Below are positions 31,147-40,949 of a stretch of DNA of 64,000 bases, piece after piece. The DNA is from Pseudoselenomonas ruminantium (GTDB lineage: Bacteria > Bacillota > Negativicutes > Selenomonadales > Selenomonadaceae), in assembly GCA_902780915.1 (NCBI GenBank), contig CACZHK010000004.1, positions 1-64,000 on the forward strand, written 5' to 3'. Positions within the stretch are counted from its first letter, which is position 1. Each line of letters begins with the position of its first letter. The position numbers and the translations under genes were made by a program. A model generated the notes under the pieces. It searched no databases. It had not been told where the DNA came from and was given only the letters and a program-made list of their open reading frames with translations.

Positions 31147-32247
31147 TCATAGTTTGTCCAGTAAGGCACTGAGCTTTTTTGCAACTTCATGCAAGGGCAT
31201 GGCCTCCATGCAGGCATTGCCTTTGGGGCATTTTGTCTTGCAGCAGGCTGTGCATTCGTGGGGAGAAATGTAGAAGTGGTGCCCCGGTGAGAGGGGGCCG
31301 TAGATGGTGGGGAGAGTCGGTCCCCAGAGGGAGAAGGTGGGGGTGCCCACGGCTTCGGCCAGGTACAGGGGACCTGTGTCGCAGGTCAGTAGCAGACTAG
31401 CGGATTTTATCAGGGCTGCCAGTTCGCGCAAGGAGGTTTCTCCTGCAATGCAGATGGCTCCGGAGGCTTTGTCCGGGGCTTTTTCTTTTAGGTAGGAGAT
31501 TGTTTCTTCTATGCAGGGCTTGTCCCCTGGGGCGCCGGGGAAGACCAGCTGGAAGCCTTCGGGTATATCTGTATGCTCCAGCAGCTGTCCGAATGCTTTG
31601 GGAGTCAGGTGCTTGTCCGGCCAGGTGGTGCGGAGGTTGACCATGAGGATGGGCTTCTGCGGGACTATGCCGTGACTTTGCCAGAAATTGTGGGCATAGC
31701 TTTCCCAGTCCGGTGCAAGGGCAAGCACCGTGCCGGGCACGAAATCTTCCTGCTGCCAGCCCAGAGGCATGAGGGCAGTGAGATAGCGCCGGATCTTGTG
31801 AGGGTCGGCTATGTCAGGAGCCATTTCCGTCATGAAGAAAGGATTGCCCTCGTGGCGCTCGTGGATGCCTATGCGGTGCTGGCAGCCAGTTAGCAGGGAG
31901 AGGATTCCCGTGAGGAGGAGGCCCTGTATGTCGAGGACTACGTCAAAGGGGCTGTGCTCCCTGAGGAGGCGGCGGGCTGCTCTGAGGGAATTGAAAGCCT
32001 TGCCAAACTTGTGCCCTGCGACAGCCTTGTCAAATTCCCGCCTGTCCCAGCTGAGGATTTCGTCCACATCGGGATTGCCCCGCAGGAGGTCATCGGCGGG
32101 GGGGCTGCAGAGCCAGAATAGGCGGGCATCCGGCAGGAAAAGCTTCAGATTGTGCGCCACGGAAGTGGCGTGGAGCACATCCCCGATGGCAGAGAGCCGG
32201 ATAAGGAGGATGCGGGGACGGGGCGGCAGCCCCGTAGAGTTATTCAT
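31147..32247 (-). CDS. Family 9 glycosyltransferase (heptosyltransferase-like)
   Basis: A 366-residue GT9 enzyme of the WaaF/RfaF type. It begins RPRILLIRLSAIGDVLHATSV and has VVLDIQGLLLTGILSLL, VNLRTTWPDKHLTP, and the donor site LLTCDTGPLYLAEAVGTPTFSLWGPT. A C-terminal cysteine cluster CTACCKTKCPKGNAC is present, as in many heptosyltransferases of anaerobes. It should transfer a heptose or other sugar to the LPS core on the cytoplasmic side. The ATG at 32247 puts the first strand near the N-terminus; a longer frame to 32346 is possible. It is divergent from the helicase gene. Confidence 0.85.
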   Translation of the reverse strand: MNNSTGLPPRPRILLIRLSAIGDVLHATSVAHNLKLFLPDARLFWLCSPPADDLLRGNPDVDEILSWDRREFDKAVAGHKFGKAFNSLRAARRLLREHSPFDVVLDIQGLLLTGILSLLTGCQHRIGIHERHEGNPFFMTEMAPDIADPHKIRRYLTALMPLGWQQEDFVPGTVLALAPDWESYAHNFWQSHGIVPQKPILMVNLRTTWPDKHLTPKAFGQLLEHTDIPEGFQLVFPGAPGDKPCIEETISYLKEKAPDKASGAICIAGETSLRELAALIKSASLLLTCDTGPLYLAEAVGTPTFSLWGPTLPTIYGPLSPGHHFYISPHECTACCKTKCPKGNACMEAMPLHEVAKKLSALLDKL

Positions 32248-32367
32248 AAGGTGTTCAGACCTTTCCAGAATGCTTTCGATTATGCTAGAATATTGAGATA
32301 GATAAAGTTTAACATAACGCCGTGGCGGGTTCAAGGCGCATTGCACAGATGAGAGGAGAGGGCTGTT

Positions 32368-35300
32368 TTGCTGGATATTGAGGATATAAAAGATACTACC
32401 AACAGCACTTATCTGTCCAGAGGAAAGAGCTACTATAAGCAGGGAAGGGTTTCAGAGCTGGAGCATGAAGGCGCAGATGCGTATTCAGCGGTAGTCAGGG
32501 GAACAAAGAAATACCATGTGTCGGTAGAGCTTTCGTGGGATGGCAACGAAGTGGATGACTGGCACTGCAGCTGCCCCATTGGAGAGGAAGATGATGCCTG
32601 CAAGCATGCAGTGGCAGTTATGTTTGCCATCCGTGAGGCGCAGAAAAAGGGGGACAAATTCGAGCAGATTGCTCGGCATATAGAGAAAACCAATGCCACG
32701 CCTGCACAGATCTTGGAGGCTTTGATGGAAACCTATGGAGAGTTCAAAAATGACCTCAAGACCGGCAGGACACTTGCAAACGAACAAAAGAAGAAGCGGA
32801 ATGCAAAAGTGAGCAAGGAACTGTTTGAGTTTTATGCGCCTCAGCTGGATTCTTTGGGGGAAAGCAGGCATAAGCAGAGAATACAGCTGGTGCCGAAGCT
32901 GATGGTAGTGGAAATGCGCGGGGGCTATGAGCGGTGGCTGGAATTCAAGGTGGGGGAGGACAGGCTTTATGTGCTGAAGGATCCGCTTTCTTTCCGCCAG
33001 TGTGTCAAGGAGGGACAGTCCTGGCCGCTGGGCACTAAAAACTCTATTGATACCAGCAATTTCGTCTGGGCTGATGAGACCTCGGAGAAGCTGTTCCAGC
33101 TGATAGATGATGCCAGGCAGCGGGAAAGGGATCTGATGTCCTTTTCAGAATTCGGCTATTATGGTTATGGCTATTATAGTCGCAGTCTGATCTTTGATGC
33201 CAAGAAGTTCAAACTCGGCAAGGAGAACTTTGCCAGATTCCTGGAAATCATGGCAGGGACACCCTTTGAATTCAACATGAATAATTCCCAGGCGGAGATT
33301 GTGGAGACGGCGCCGGGGAACCCTCCTTTCCGGCTGACGGTGGAGAGGGAAGACGACGGGGGCGGCCTGATTGATTATACCTTGGGAGATATCTCTTTTC
33401 CCCTGGATGATGAAAACAGGTATGTTTATGTGGATGGCAAAATCTATCACACCGATGAGAATTTTGATAAAGATGTGCTGCCGCTGCTGTATGTGGCCGG
33501 GAATAATCCCCAGGGCATCAGTCTTTCACCTCAGGATATGACACGCTTCTTCTCGCTGGTCCTGCCCCGGCTGCGCCGGGTGGTGGAGGTGGAAGTGGCA
33601 GAGGGCTTTGAGGATAAGTTCATCTTCGAGCCGCTGACTTGCGAGCTCTATCTTGACTATGAAGGCGATGGCATTTCCGTGCGGCCTGTCTACGCTTATG
33701 GGGATAACAAATTCAACCCGCTGGTGGATAAGATGCCCAAGCTGCCCCGTGGCCAGCAGCTAGTGCGCAATGAAAGCGGGGAGAAGGAAATCGAGCTGCG
33801 CCTTTCACATTACGGCTTCCAGCCGGAAGGCAGCCGCTATGTGCAGCGTGATGAGGAGAAAAGCTACGATTTTCTCTATGATGAATTGCCTGCCCTGCCG
33901 GAATGGGTGGAGGTGTTCTACGAGGATGCCTTCCAGATGAAGCCATTGCGGCAGATGCCCAAGGTGACAGCAGGAGTCAGCGTCAATGACGAGAATCTCC
34001 TGGAGGTTTCCTTCAAGGCCGAGGAGCTGGATTTCCAGGAAATGATGGAGATCCTGGCCTCCTACCGCAAGAAGCGCCGCTACCACAGGCTGAAGGACAG
34101 GACTTTTGTGACCCTGGGGGAGCAGCAGCTCTCCGCTCTGGCGGATTTCGTGGAAAATACGGGGCTGGGGAAGAAGAAATACAAGGATGGGGACAAGGCG
34201 GTGCTGCCTCTGGCTCAGGCTATGTATATCGACACCCTGGCCAAGGAGACAGCGGGGGAAATCACCCTGAAGCGCAGCCAGGCGTTCCGTCAGGTAGTGC
34301 GCCGCATCAAGAGTCCCCAGGATTCGGACTATGAGGTGCCGGCGAGCCTGTCTGATACCCTGCGTGACTATCAGGTGACGGGATTCAACTGGCTGTCGGG
34401 CCTGGCAGAATGCCATCTGGGGGGAATCCTGGCCGATGATATGGGCCTGGGCAAGACCTTGCAGGTGCTCACTTTCCTTTTGTCCAAGAAGGAAGCGGAT
34501 GAGAAGGAGGGAAAAGTTTCTCCCCCTTCATTGGTGGTGGCGCCCACCTCTTTGGTTTACAACTGGCTGGAGGAGGTTCGCCGCTTCACTCCCCGCTTGC
34601 AGGCTGTGGCTGTGGCAGGGACTAAGGGGGAACGGGAAGAACTGCTGAAGAAGGCTCTGCCCGGCGAGGGTGAGCCGGGCAAGACAGATATCCTCATCAC
34701 CACCTATAATATGCTGAAGCGGGATATTGACCTGTATGCTCCCTGCCATTTCCGCTATGCCATTCTGGACGAGGCCCAGCACATCAAGAACCCCGGCACC
34801 CAGAATGCCCAGTGCGTGAAGCAGCTGCAGGCAGAGGGGTTCTTTGCCCTCACCGGCACTCCCATTGAGAACACTCTGACGGAACTGTGGTCCCTCTTTG
34901 ACTATCTGATGCCAGGGTATCTCCTTTCCCAGGCCAAGTTCAAGCAGAGGTATGAAAGTCCCATTGTAAAGGAACAGGATGAGCAGGCGGCCACGGATCT
35001 CAGGCGGCATATCATGCCTTTCATCCTGCGGCGGCTGAAGCAGGATGTGCTGACGGAATTGCCTGACAAGGTGGAGCGCCGCCAGATCTGCGAGATGACA
35101 CCCAAGCAGGACAAGGTTTACAAGGCCTGGTTCCTCAAGAGCCAGAAGGAATTCAACGAAGTCCTCAAGGAGAGGAATATGGGGGAGAGCAAGATCAAGA
35201 TCCTGGCTATCCTCACCAGGCTCAGGCAGATCGCCTGCGACCCCGCACTCTTTTTGGAGGATTACAATGGCGGCTCCGGCAAGCTGGATGCTCTGGAGGA

Positions 35301-35787
35301 AATTGTGGGGGACGCGGTGGGGGCTGGCCATCGCCTGCTGATTTTCTCCCAGTTCACCACGCTGTTGGGCTATATTGGAGAGCGCTTGCAGAAAATGGGC
35401 ATGGAGTATCACTATTTGGATGGCAGGACGCCGGCTTTGGAGCGCATGGACCTGGTGAGGTCTTTCAACGGCGGCAGCCGTCCTGTGTTCCTGATTTCCC
35501 TGAAAGCAGGCGGCACGGGGCTGAACCTCACGGGGGCGGATATGGTGCTCCATGTAGACCCCTGGTGGAATCCTGCCGTGGAGGACCAGGCCACTGACCG
35601 TGCCTATCGTTTGGGCCAGAAGAACAATGTGCAGGTGGTGCGCCTCATCACGAAGGACACGGTGGAGGAGAAGATTTACGACCTGCAGCAGAAGAAAAAG
35701 CATCTGATAGATCAGATGATACAGCCTGGCGAGAATTTCCTTTCCAAGCTCACGGATGAGGAAATCAGGGCTCTTTTCCAGCGGTAG
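32368..35787 (+). CDS. SWIM-domain SNF2-family helicase
   Basis: A 1139-residue protein starting at TTG, with GAGGAGAGG before it. Residues about 45-95 hold a SWIM zinc finger (CSCPIGEEDDACKHAVAV). A long middle region is found in bacterial SNF2 proteins. The helicase core from about 660 has the Walker A ILADDMGLGKTLQVL, the motif II LDEAQHIKN, ALTGTPIENTLTELWS, and in lobe 2 FSQFTTLLGYI, SLKAGGTGLNLTGADMV and ATDRAYRLGQ. It is a DNA-dependent ATPase translocase thought to remodel protein-DNA or polymerase complexes. It appears intact. Confidence 0.92.
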   Translation: MLDIEDIKDTTNSTYLSRGKSYYKQGRVSELEHEGADAYSAVVRGTKKYHVSVELSWDGNEVDDWHCSCPIGEEDDACKHAVAVMFAIREAQKKGDKFEQIARHIEKTNATPAQILEALMETYGEFKNDLKTGRTLANEQKKKRNAKVSKELFEFYAPQLDSLGESRHKQRIQLVPKLMVVEMRGGYERWLEFKVGEDRLYVLKDPLSFRQCVKEGQSWPLGTKNSIDTSNFVWADETSEKLFQLIDDARQRERDLMSFSEFGYYGYGYYSRSLIFDAKKFKLGKENFARFLEIMAGTPFEFNMNNSQAEIVETAPGNPPFRLTVEREDDGGGLIDYTLGDISFPLDDENRYVYVDGKIYHTDENFDKDVLPLLYVAGNNPQGISLSPQDMTRFFSLVLPRLRRVVEVEVAEGFEDKFIFEPLTCELYLDYEGDGISVRPVYAYGDNKFNPLVDKMPKLPRGQQLVRNESGEKEIELRLSHYGFQPEGSRYVQRDEEKSYDFLYDELPALPEWVEVFYEDAFQMKPLRQMPKVTAGVSVNDENLLEVSFKAEELDFQEMMEILASYRKKRRYHRLKDRTFVTLGEQQLSALADFVENTGLGKKKYKDGDKAVLPLAQAMYIDTLAKETAGEITLKRSQAFRQVVRRIKSPQDSDYEVPASLSDTLRDYQVTGFNWLSGLAECHLGGILADDMGLGKTLQVLTFLLSKKEADEKEGKVSPPSLVVAPTSLVYNWLEEVRRFTPRLQAVAVAGTKGEREELLKKALPGEGEPGKTDILITTYNMLKRDIDLYAPCHFRYAILDEAQHIKNPGTQNAQCVKQLQAEGFFALTGTPIENTLTELWSLFDYLMPGYLLSQAKFKQRYESPIVKEQDEQAATDLRRHIMPFILRRLKQDVLTELPDKVERRQICEMTPKQDKVYKAWFLKSQKEFNEVLKERNMGESKIKILAILTRLRQIACDPALFLEDYNGGSGKLDALEEIVGDAVGAGHRLLIFSQFTTLLGYIGERLQKMGMEYHYLDGRTPALERMDLVRSFNGGSRPVFLISLKAGGTGLNLTGADMVLHVDPWWNPAVEDQATDRAYRLGQKNNVQVVRLITKDTVEEKIYDLQQKKKHLIDQMIQPGENFLSKLTDEEIRALFQR

Positions 35788-35896
35788 GGCAGAGACATGA
35801 AAGTTTCCAAAATTTTCCCCAGAGGCAGGAAAATACCTTTTGAGTGCGAAATTTTCATTTAAGAAATCTTGTGGCGCGCAAAAGGAGGTCTCATTT

Positions 35897-37951
35897 ATGA
35901 AGCAGTTAGAGGGAAGTATCAAGACGCTGTTCATAGCGTGCATAGTCATTATTACGGGCGTGCTATTGACAGTGCAGACGGTCATCAATGTGAGCCAGTT
36001 CCAGGGCAGCATGGAGTCTCAGGTGAAAACTTCTCTGGAGCATCAAGCGGAAGCTATCGCAGGTAAGCTTGATCAGCGCATCCTGCAGATTGCTCAGAAG
36101 ACCAGCGGCCTGTCCATGTACACTTCCAGCCTGTCCTCTTATTCAGAGAATGTGCTGCTGGGAGCGGGCAAGCGGTTTATCGAGTCTGACTCTCTGGTGC
36201 TGGGCAGCGGCTACTGGTTCGCTCCCAACGCTTATCAGCCGGGGATGGAGTATTACGGCCCCTACCAGATGCGTGACGGCAGCTCTATCAAGCTGACCAT
36301 GGAGTACAGCAATGCCGAGTACAATTACTTCAGCTTTGACTGGTATAAGGAGGGCCTGCAGAATCCGGGCAAGGTGAACTGGGATGGGCCTTACCATGAT
36401 GATACTTCCAATACCAACATGATGACCAGCAGTACCGGCTTTACCAGGGATGGGCAGCCGGCTGGCGTCATCACCGTGGACGTTGGCATTGACGCGCTGG
36501 AAAAATATGTCCAGGGCATCAAGGTGGGGGAAAACGGCTATGCCTTTTTGGTGGCCAAAGATGGTTCCTACCTTGCCACCAAGGATGAAAGCAAGAACAT
36601 GAAGGCCAAGATCACCGAGGACAGCAACCAGGAGATTGCCAAGCTGGGACAGAAGGCGGTGGCGCTCTCTGAGCTGACCCTTGAGGAAACCGAGGCCTTT
36701 GGTGAGGACAGCTATGTGATGATGGCTCCCCTCTGCATAGACAATCTCAAGCTGGTGCTGGTGGCACCCAAGTCCGACTATACGGGGCCGATCACTCGTT
36801 CTAAGATAATCAGCATTATCATGGCGGCAGTAGTCATGCTGGTGCTTTGCGTGGTGCTCATCACTGTCTTCAACCGCCGCATCGGCACTCCCATCGAGAT
36901 GCTGATGAACGAGGCGGGCAGGATTGCCGATGGCGATCTGACGGGGCATGTGGAGATGGCAACCAAGGATGAAATGGGTGCCTTGGGTGAATCTCTCAAT
37001 CATATGATCAAGAATCTGCGCAATGTCATAGGTCATGTCAACGGTATGTCTGAGCAGGTGGCAGCTGCCAGTGAGGAACTCACTGCCAGTGCCGAGCAGT
37101 CTGCCCAGGCCAGCCACATGGTGGCAGACAGCGTGGTGAGGATTGCTGAGGGAGCCAGCGAGCAGGCTGTCGAGGCAGGCAACATCCAGGCTACGGCCGA
37201 AGATGTGACCAGCCACGCCCAGACCATCGTGGGCGATACCCAGTCCGTGCTGAAGAATGCCGTGGCCGCCAAGGATAAGATCAATGACGGGCGCCAGTCC
37301 ATCAAGGAAGCCGTGCGGCAGATGAATAACATCACGGACAGCACCAACAGCATCCAGGATTCCATTGGCAAGCTGGACAACAGTTCCAAGCAGATAGCCG
37401 ATATCGTGCAGATGATCACGGGCATTGCCGAGCAGACCAACCTGCTGGCTCTCAACGCTGCCATCGAGGCAGCCAGGGCAGGGGAGGCAGGCCGCGGCTT
37501 TGCGGTGGTAGCAGACGAGGTCAGGAAACTGGCCGAAAGCTCCAATCAGTCTTCCCAGCAGATTGCCCAGCTGGTGCAGTCCAATATGCAGGATATGAAA
37601 GTGGCAGTGGAAGCCAGCAGCAGCGGCGCCAGGAGCGTCCAGGAGGGCATTGATACGGTGACCTCTGCGGATGTGGTCTTCCAGGAGATTGTAGCGGTGA
37701 TTGATTCCCTGACGGCGCAGATTCAGCGCATCGCGGGGGGCATTGACACCATGGCCCAGGAAAATGCCACCATGCTCCAGGCCAGTGTCAAGATTGCCGA
37801 CACCAGCGGCAAGAACTCCGACGAGGCTCAGTCTGTCTCGGCAGCAGGCGAGGAGCAGAGCGCTTCCATGCACGAGATTTCCGATGCCAGCCGCAGCCTT
37901 GCCCAGCTGGCCAGCGATTTGCAGCTGGAGATGCAGAAGTTCAAGCTGTGA
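35897..37951 (+). CDS. Methyl-accepting chemotaxis protein with dCache-type sensor
   Basis: A 684-residue receptor. The ATG at 35897 is chosen because AAAGGAGG precedes it. TM1 (about 10-32), an extracytoplasmic dCache-like domain (about 35-295) with [37 protein letters not shown] and [12 protein letters not shown]2 (about 300-322), HAMP (about 325-378), and a signalling domain whose hairpin tip is [20 protein letters not shown]. It should sense a small solute and control CheA. It stands alone. The flagellin gene in the window fits a motile organism. The ligand is not predictable by eye. Confidence 0.93.
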   Translation: MKQLEGSIKTLFIACIVIITGVLLTVQTVINVSQFQGSMESQVKTSLEHQAEAIAGKLDQRILQIAQKTSGLSMYTSSLSSYSENVLLGAGKRFIESDSLVLGSGYWFAPNAYQPGMEYYGPYQMRDGSSIKLTMEYSNAEYNYFSFDWYKEGLQNPGKVNWDGPYHDDTSNTNMMTSSTGFTRDGQPAGVITVDVGIDALEKYVQGIKVGENGYAFLVAKDGSYLATKDESKNMKAKITEDSNQEIAKLGQKAVALSELTLEETEAFGEDSYVMMAPLCIDNLKLVLVAPKSDYTGPITRSKIISIIMAAVVMLVLCVVLITVFNRRIGTPIEMLMNEAGRIADGDLTGHVEMATKDEMGALGESLNHMIKNLRNVIGHVNGMSEQVAAASEELTASAEQSAQASHMVADSVVRIAEGASEQAVEAGNIQATAEDVTSHAQTIVGDTQSVLKNAVAAKDKINDGRQSIKEAVRQMNNITDSTNSIQDSIGKLDNSSKQIADIVQMITGIAEQTNLLALNAAIEAARAGEAGRGFAVVADEVRKLAESSNQSSQQIAQLVQSNMQDMKVAVEASSSGARSVQEGIDTVTSADVVFQEIVAVIDSLTAQIQRIAGGIDTMAQENATMLQASVKIADTSGKNSDEAQSVSAAGEEQSASMHEISDASRSLAQLASDLQLEMQKFKL

Positions 37952-37970
37952 CAGTGAAATGACATACAGA

Positions 37971-38004
37971 GGCCCTGTCTCCCTGTGGAGGCGGGGCTTT
38001 TTTA
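37971..38004 (+). terminator. Terminator after the chemotaxis receptor
   Basis: GGCCCTGTCTCC pairs with GGAGGCGGGGCT allowing G-T pairs, followed by a T-run. Confidence 0.7.
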
Positions 38005-38065
38005 TGCTCAAAACTGGAGAGAGTGCAGCTGAACCGATTGTTATAAATAAATTTCAAGAAAGAAC

Positions 38066-38094
38066 TTGACAACTGTCTGATAAATGTGTATCTT
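38066..38094 (+). promoter_or_regulatory. Promoter of the ytfQ operon
   Basis: TTGACA (38066-38071), 17 bases, TATCTT (38089-38094), followed by a leader of about 130 bases. Confidence 0.75.
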
Positions 38095-38114
38095 ATAAGT
38101 AGATTGAATTTGTG

Positions 38115-38134
38115 TTCGAGCAAACTAGCTCGAA
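38115..38134 (+). promoter_or_regulatory. Inverted repeat in the ytfQ leader, possible operator
   Basis: TTCGAGC and GCTCGAA around six bases, about 20 bases after the minus 10 box. It could be a repressor operator (LacI-like size) or an RNA hairpin. Confidence 0.5.
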
Positions 38135-38230
38135 AGGGATGTTTTCGAGGAGGGATAGGAGAGGACAGACAGGGAAATCTGAGGTTCAAGTTTCAGTCTA
38201 GGTTCTGGTAATCCCAAAGGAGACGAAGAA

Positions 38231-39253
38231 ATGAAAAAGATTCTTGCACTTGTAATGGCCATCATGATGATGGTTGTCGCTGCAGGCTGCGGCGGCGGAA
38301 ATGAGAAGTCCTCCGGCTCTGGCTCAGCTGCTGGCGGAGAAAAGAAGATCACCATGGGTTTCTCCCAGATCGGAGCGGAATCCGAGTGGAGAACTGCCAA
38401 TACCGAGTCTGTCAAGCAGGCTGCCAAGGACGCAGGCATTGAGCTCCAGTTCTCTGATGCTCAGCAGAAGCAGGAGAACCAGATCAAGGCCATCCGTTCC
38501 TTCATCGCCCAGGGCGTTGACATCATCGCCTTCGTGCCTATCGTTGAGACTGGCTGGGACACGGTGCTGAAGGAAGCCAAGGATGCAAAGATTCCCGTCA
38601 TCGTGGTTGACCGCGATGTGAAGCTCGCTGATGACAGCCTCTATGTGGCCAAGATCGGCACTGACTCCGTGAAGGAAGGTCAGAACGTCTTCAAATGGCT
38701 CGATGAGTACATGAAGAAGAACAATAAGACCCCGCGTGCCGGCGGCGACCAGTTCCAGGTAGTTGTCCTTGAGGGCACCGTTGGTTCCTCCGTGGCTATC
38801 CGCCGTCAGGAAGGTTTCAAGAATGCCATGGCTGAGTCCGCTGATGGCAAGAAGTTCAACATCCTCGCTTCTCAGACCGGTGAGTTCACCCGTCAGAAGG
38901 GCCAGGAGGTCATGGAGTCCTTCCTCAAGTCCGACCGCGACAAGATTGATGTGCTCTTCGCTCACAATGACGATATGGCTCTCGGCGCCATCCAGGCTAT
39001 CGAGGCTGCAGGCCTCCAGCCCGGCAAGGACATCACCATCGTTTCCATCGATGGCGTGAAGGGCATCTTCCAGGCTATGATTGATGGCAAGGCAAACTGC
39101 ACCGTGGAGTGCAACCCCCTGCAGGGACCGCTGCTCATGGAGACTGCCAAGAAGATCCTCAAGGGCGAAAAGGTTGAGAAGCTCGTATACGTTGACGAAG
39201 GTATCTTCCCTGCTGATGTAGCTGAGAAGACCCTGCCGGAGCGCAAATACTAA
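38231..39253 (+). CDS. ytfQ: Galactofuranose-type sugar-binding lipoprotein
   Basis: A 340-residue periplasmic-binding-protein family 1 lipoprotein. A type II signal peptide ends in the lipobox VVAAGC (C at about residue 19). The mature part closely follows E. coli YtfQ: MGFSQIGAESEWRTANTES, FSDAQQKQENQIKAIRSFI, VETGWDTVLKEAKDAKIPV and EVMESFLK. YtfQ binds galactofuranose; the ligand here is inferred from that similarity. It is the first gene of a four-gene ABC importer and probably the most expressed, as a hairpin separates it from the ATPase gene. Confidence 0.92.
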   Translation: MKKILALVMAIMMMVVAAGCGGGNEKSSGSGSAAGGEKKITMGFSQIGAESEWRTANTESVKQAAKDAGIELQFSDAQQKQENQIKAIRSFIAQGVDIIAFVPIVETGWDTVLKEAKDAKIPVIVVDRDVKLADDSLYVAKIGTDSVKEGQNVFKWLDEYMKKNNKTPRAGGDQFQVVVLEGTVGSSVAIRRQEGFKNAMAESADGKKFNILASQTGEFTRQKGQEVMESFLKSDRDKIDVLFAHNDDMALGAIQAIEAAGLQPGKDITIVSIDGVKGIFQAMIDGKANCTVECNPLQGPLLMETAKKILKGEKVEKLVYVDEGIFPADVAEKTLPERKY

Positions 39254-39289
39254 GATTAAACTGATCCAAACCTAGACACAGCAAGCAGG

Positions 39290-39347
39290 AAAGGCCGCGC
39301 CCGCCAGGGGAGTGCAAATCGCCTCCAGAGGCAGGTGCGGCCCTTTC
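39290..39347 (+). terminator. Intercistronic hairpin after ytfQ
   Basis: AAAGGCCGCGCC (39290-39301) pairs with GGTGCGGCC and CTTT (39334-39346). It probably acts as a partial terminator or mRNA stabiliser, keeping the binding protein in excess. Confidence 0.65.
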
Positions 39348-39434
39348 TATGCCTTGAAACAGGCAAATTGCGGAAATTTTTTCATATTGTGTGTTGTTTT
39401 GAGGAATCATAACTGAAGTAATGGGGTGGGATTT

Positions 39435-40949
39435 ATGGCAGAAAAAGCTTTGCTGGAAATGCGGAATATTGACAAAGTTTTCCCCGGTGTCAGGGCGCTT
39501 TCCAATGTGGACTTCACCCTCCACGCAGGCGAGATTCATTCCCTGATGGGAGAGAATGGCGCGGGAAAATCCACTTTGGTCAAGGTTCTGACCGGCGTGT
39601 ATCAGAGGGATGGCGGCACCATCACTTTGCAGGGGAAGAGGATTTCCCCCCGCACGCCTAAGGAAGCTCAGGAGTGCGGCATTTCCACGGTGTACCAGGA
39701 GGTCAACCTCTGCAAGAATCTGACGGTGGCAGAGAATATCTATATCGGCAGAGAGCCGCGCAAGTACGGCTTCATCGACTGGAAGACCATCAACCGGCGT
39801 TCAGAGGAGCTACTGAACGGCCTGGGCGTGAATATCGACGTGACCAAGACCTTGGACCACTATTCCGTGGCTGTGCAGCAGATGATAGCCATCGCGCGGG
39901 CCGTGGACATCGAGGCCAAGATACTCATTCTGGACGAGCCGACCTCCTCGCTGGATGAGAAAGAGACGGAGCGCCTTTTCAGAATCATCCGCCAGTTGCA
40001 GAAGCGGGGCATGGGCATTATCTTTATCTCGCATTTCCTCGAGCAGATCTACGACCTGTGCGACCATATCACGGTGCTGCGCAATGGCGAGCTGGTAGGG
40101 GCCTACGAGGTGGCGAGGCTCCCCCGGCTGGAGCTCATTGCCAAGATGGTGGGCAAGGATCTGTCTGAGGTGGCGCACATGGACGATGCCAACGACAAGA
40201 GCAAGCCGCAGGAGGAGATGTTCATCGAGGCCAATCATGTGAGCCAGATAGGCAAGCTGGCTGACGTTGACCTGCAGATCCACAAGGGCGAGGTGGTAGG
40301 CTTCGCAGGGCTCTTAGGCTCCGGCCGCACGGAGACAGCAGAACTGCTCTTCGGCGTGGAGAGCATCACCAAGGGCCAGCTGAAGGTCAAGGGCCAGCCT
40401 GTGAAGTTCGGCAGTCCCATGAGCGCCATGAGGGAGCGCATTGCCTTCTGTCCCGAAGACCGCAAGACCTCAGGCATTATTGGCGACCTTTCTGTGCGCG
40501 AGAACATCATTCTCGCCATGCAGGCGAAGGACGGCATGATGAAGCATATTCCCTATAAAGAACAGTGCAAGATTGCCGATAAGTACATTGATTTGCTGAA
40601 GATCAAGGTGTCTGACCGGGAACAGCTCATCAAGAACCTTTCCGGCGGCAATCAGCAAAAGGTCATCATTGCCCGCTGGCTGGCTACCCAGCCGGAGCTC
40701 TTGATTCTGGATGAGCCTACCCGTGGCATCGACGTGGGCACCAAGACGGAAATCGAGAAGCTGGCCATCCGCCTGGCCAAGGAGCGGGGCATGTCCGTGG
40801 TCTTCATCTCGGGTGAGATGGACGAAATGGTGCGTACCTGCACGAAACTCATCGTCATGAAGGATCGCCGCAAGGTGGCAGAGCTTACGGGCGACCAGGT
40901 AAGTTCCGACAATGTCATGCGTGCCATAGCAGGAGGTGAAACGGCATGA
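39435..40949 (+). CDS. ytfR: Galactofuranose-type ABC importer ATPase
   Basis: A 504-residue double ATPase of the sugar (RbsA/YtfR) type. The N-terminal half has Walker A GENGAGKST and a signature region with the Walker B LILDEPTSSLD; the C-terminal half has the degenerate GLLGSGRTE typical of these proteins and NLSGGNQQKVIIARWL with LLILDEPTRGID. The first-half signature is altered (DHYSVAVQQM), which is seen in the family. It powers the two permeases that follow, whose genes overlap its end. Confidence 0.92.
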   Translation: MAEKALLEMRNIDKVFPGVRALSNVDFTLHAGEIHSLMGENGAGKSTLVKVLTGVYQRDGGTITLQGKRISPRTPKEAQECGISTVYQEVNLCKNLTVAENIYIGREPRKYGFIDWKTINRRSEELLNGLGVNIDVTKTLDHYSVAVQQMIAIARAVDIEAKILILDEPTSSLDEKETERLFRIIRQLQKRGMGIIFISHFLEQIYDLCDHITVLRNGELVGAYEVARLPRLELIAKMVGKDLSEVAHMDDANDKSKPQEEMFIEANHVSQIGKLADVDLQIHKGEVVGFAGLLGSGRTETAELLFGVESITKGQLKVKGQPVKFGSPMSAMRERIAFCPEDRKTSGIIGDLSVRENIILAMQAKDGMMKHIPYKEQCKIADKYIDLLKIKVSDREQLIKNLSGGNQQKVIIARWLATQPELLILDEPTRGIDVGTKTEIEKLAIRLAKERGMSVVFISGEMDEMVRTCTKLIVMKDRRKVAELTGDQVSSDNVMRAIAGGETA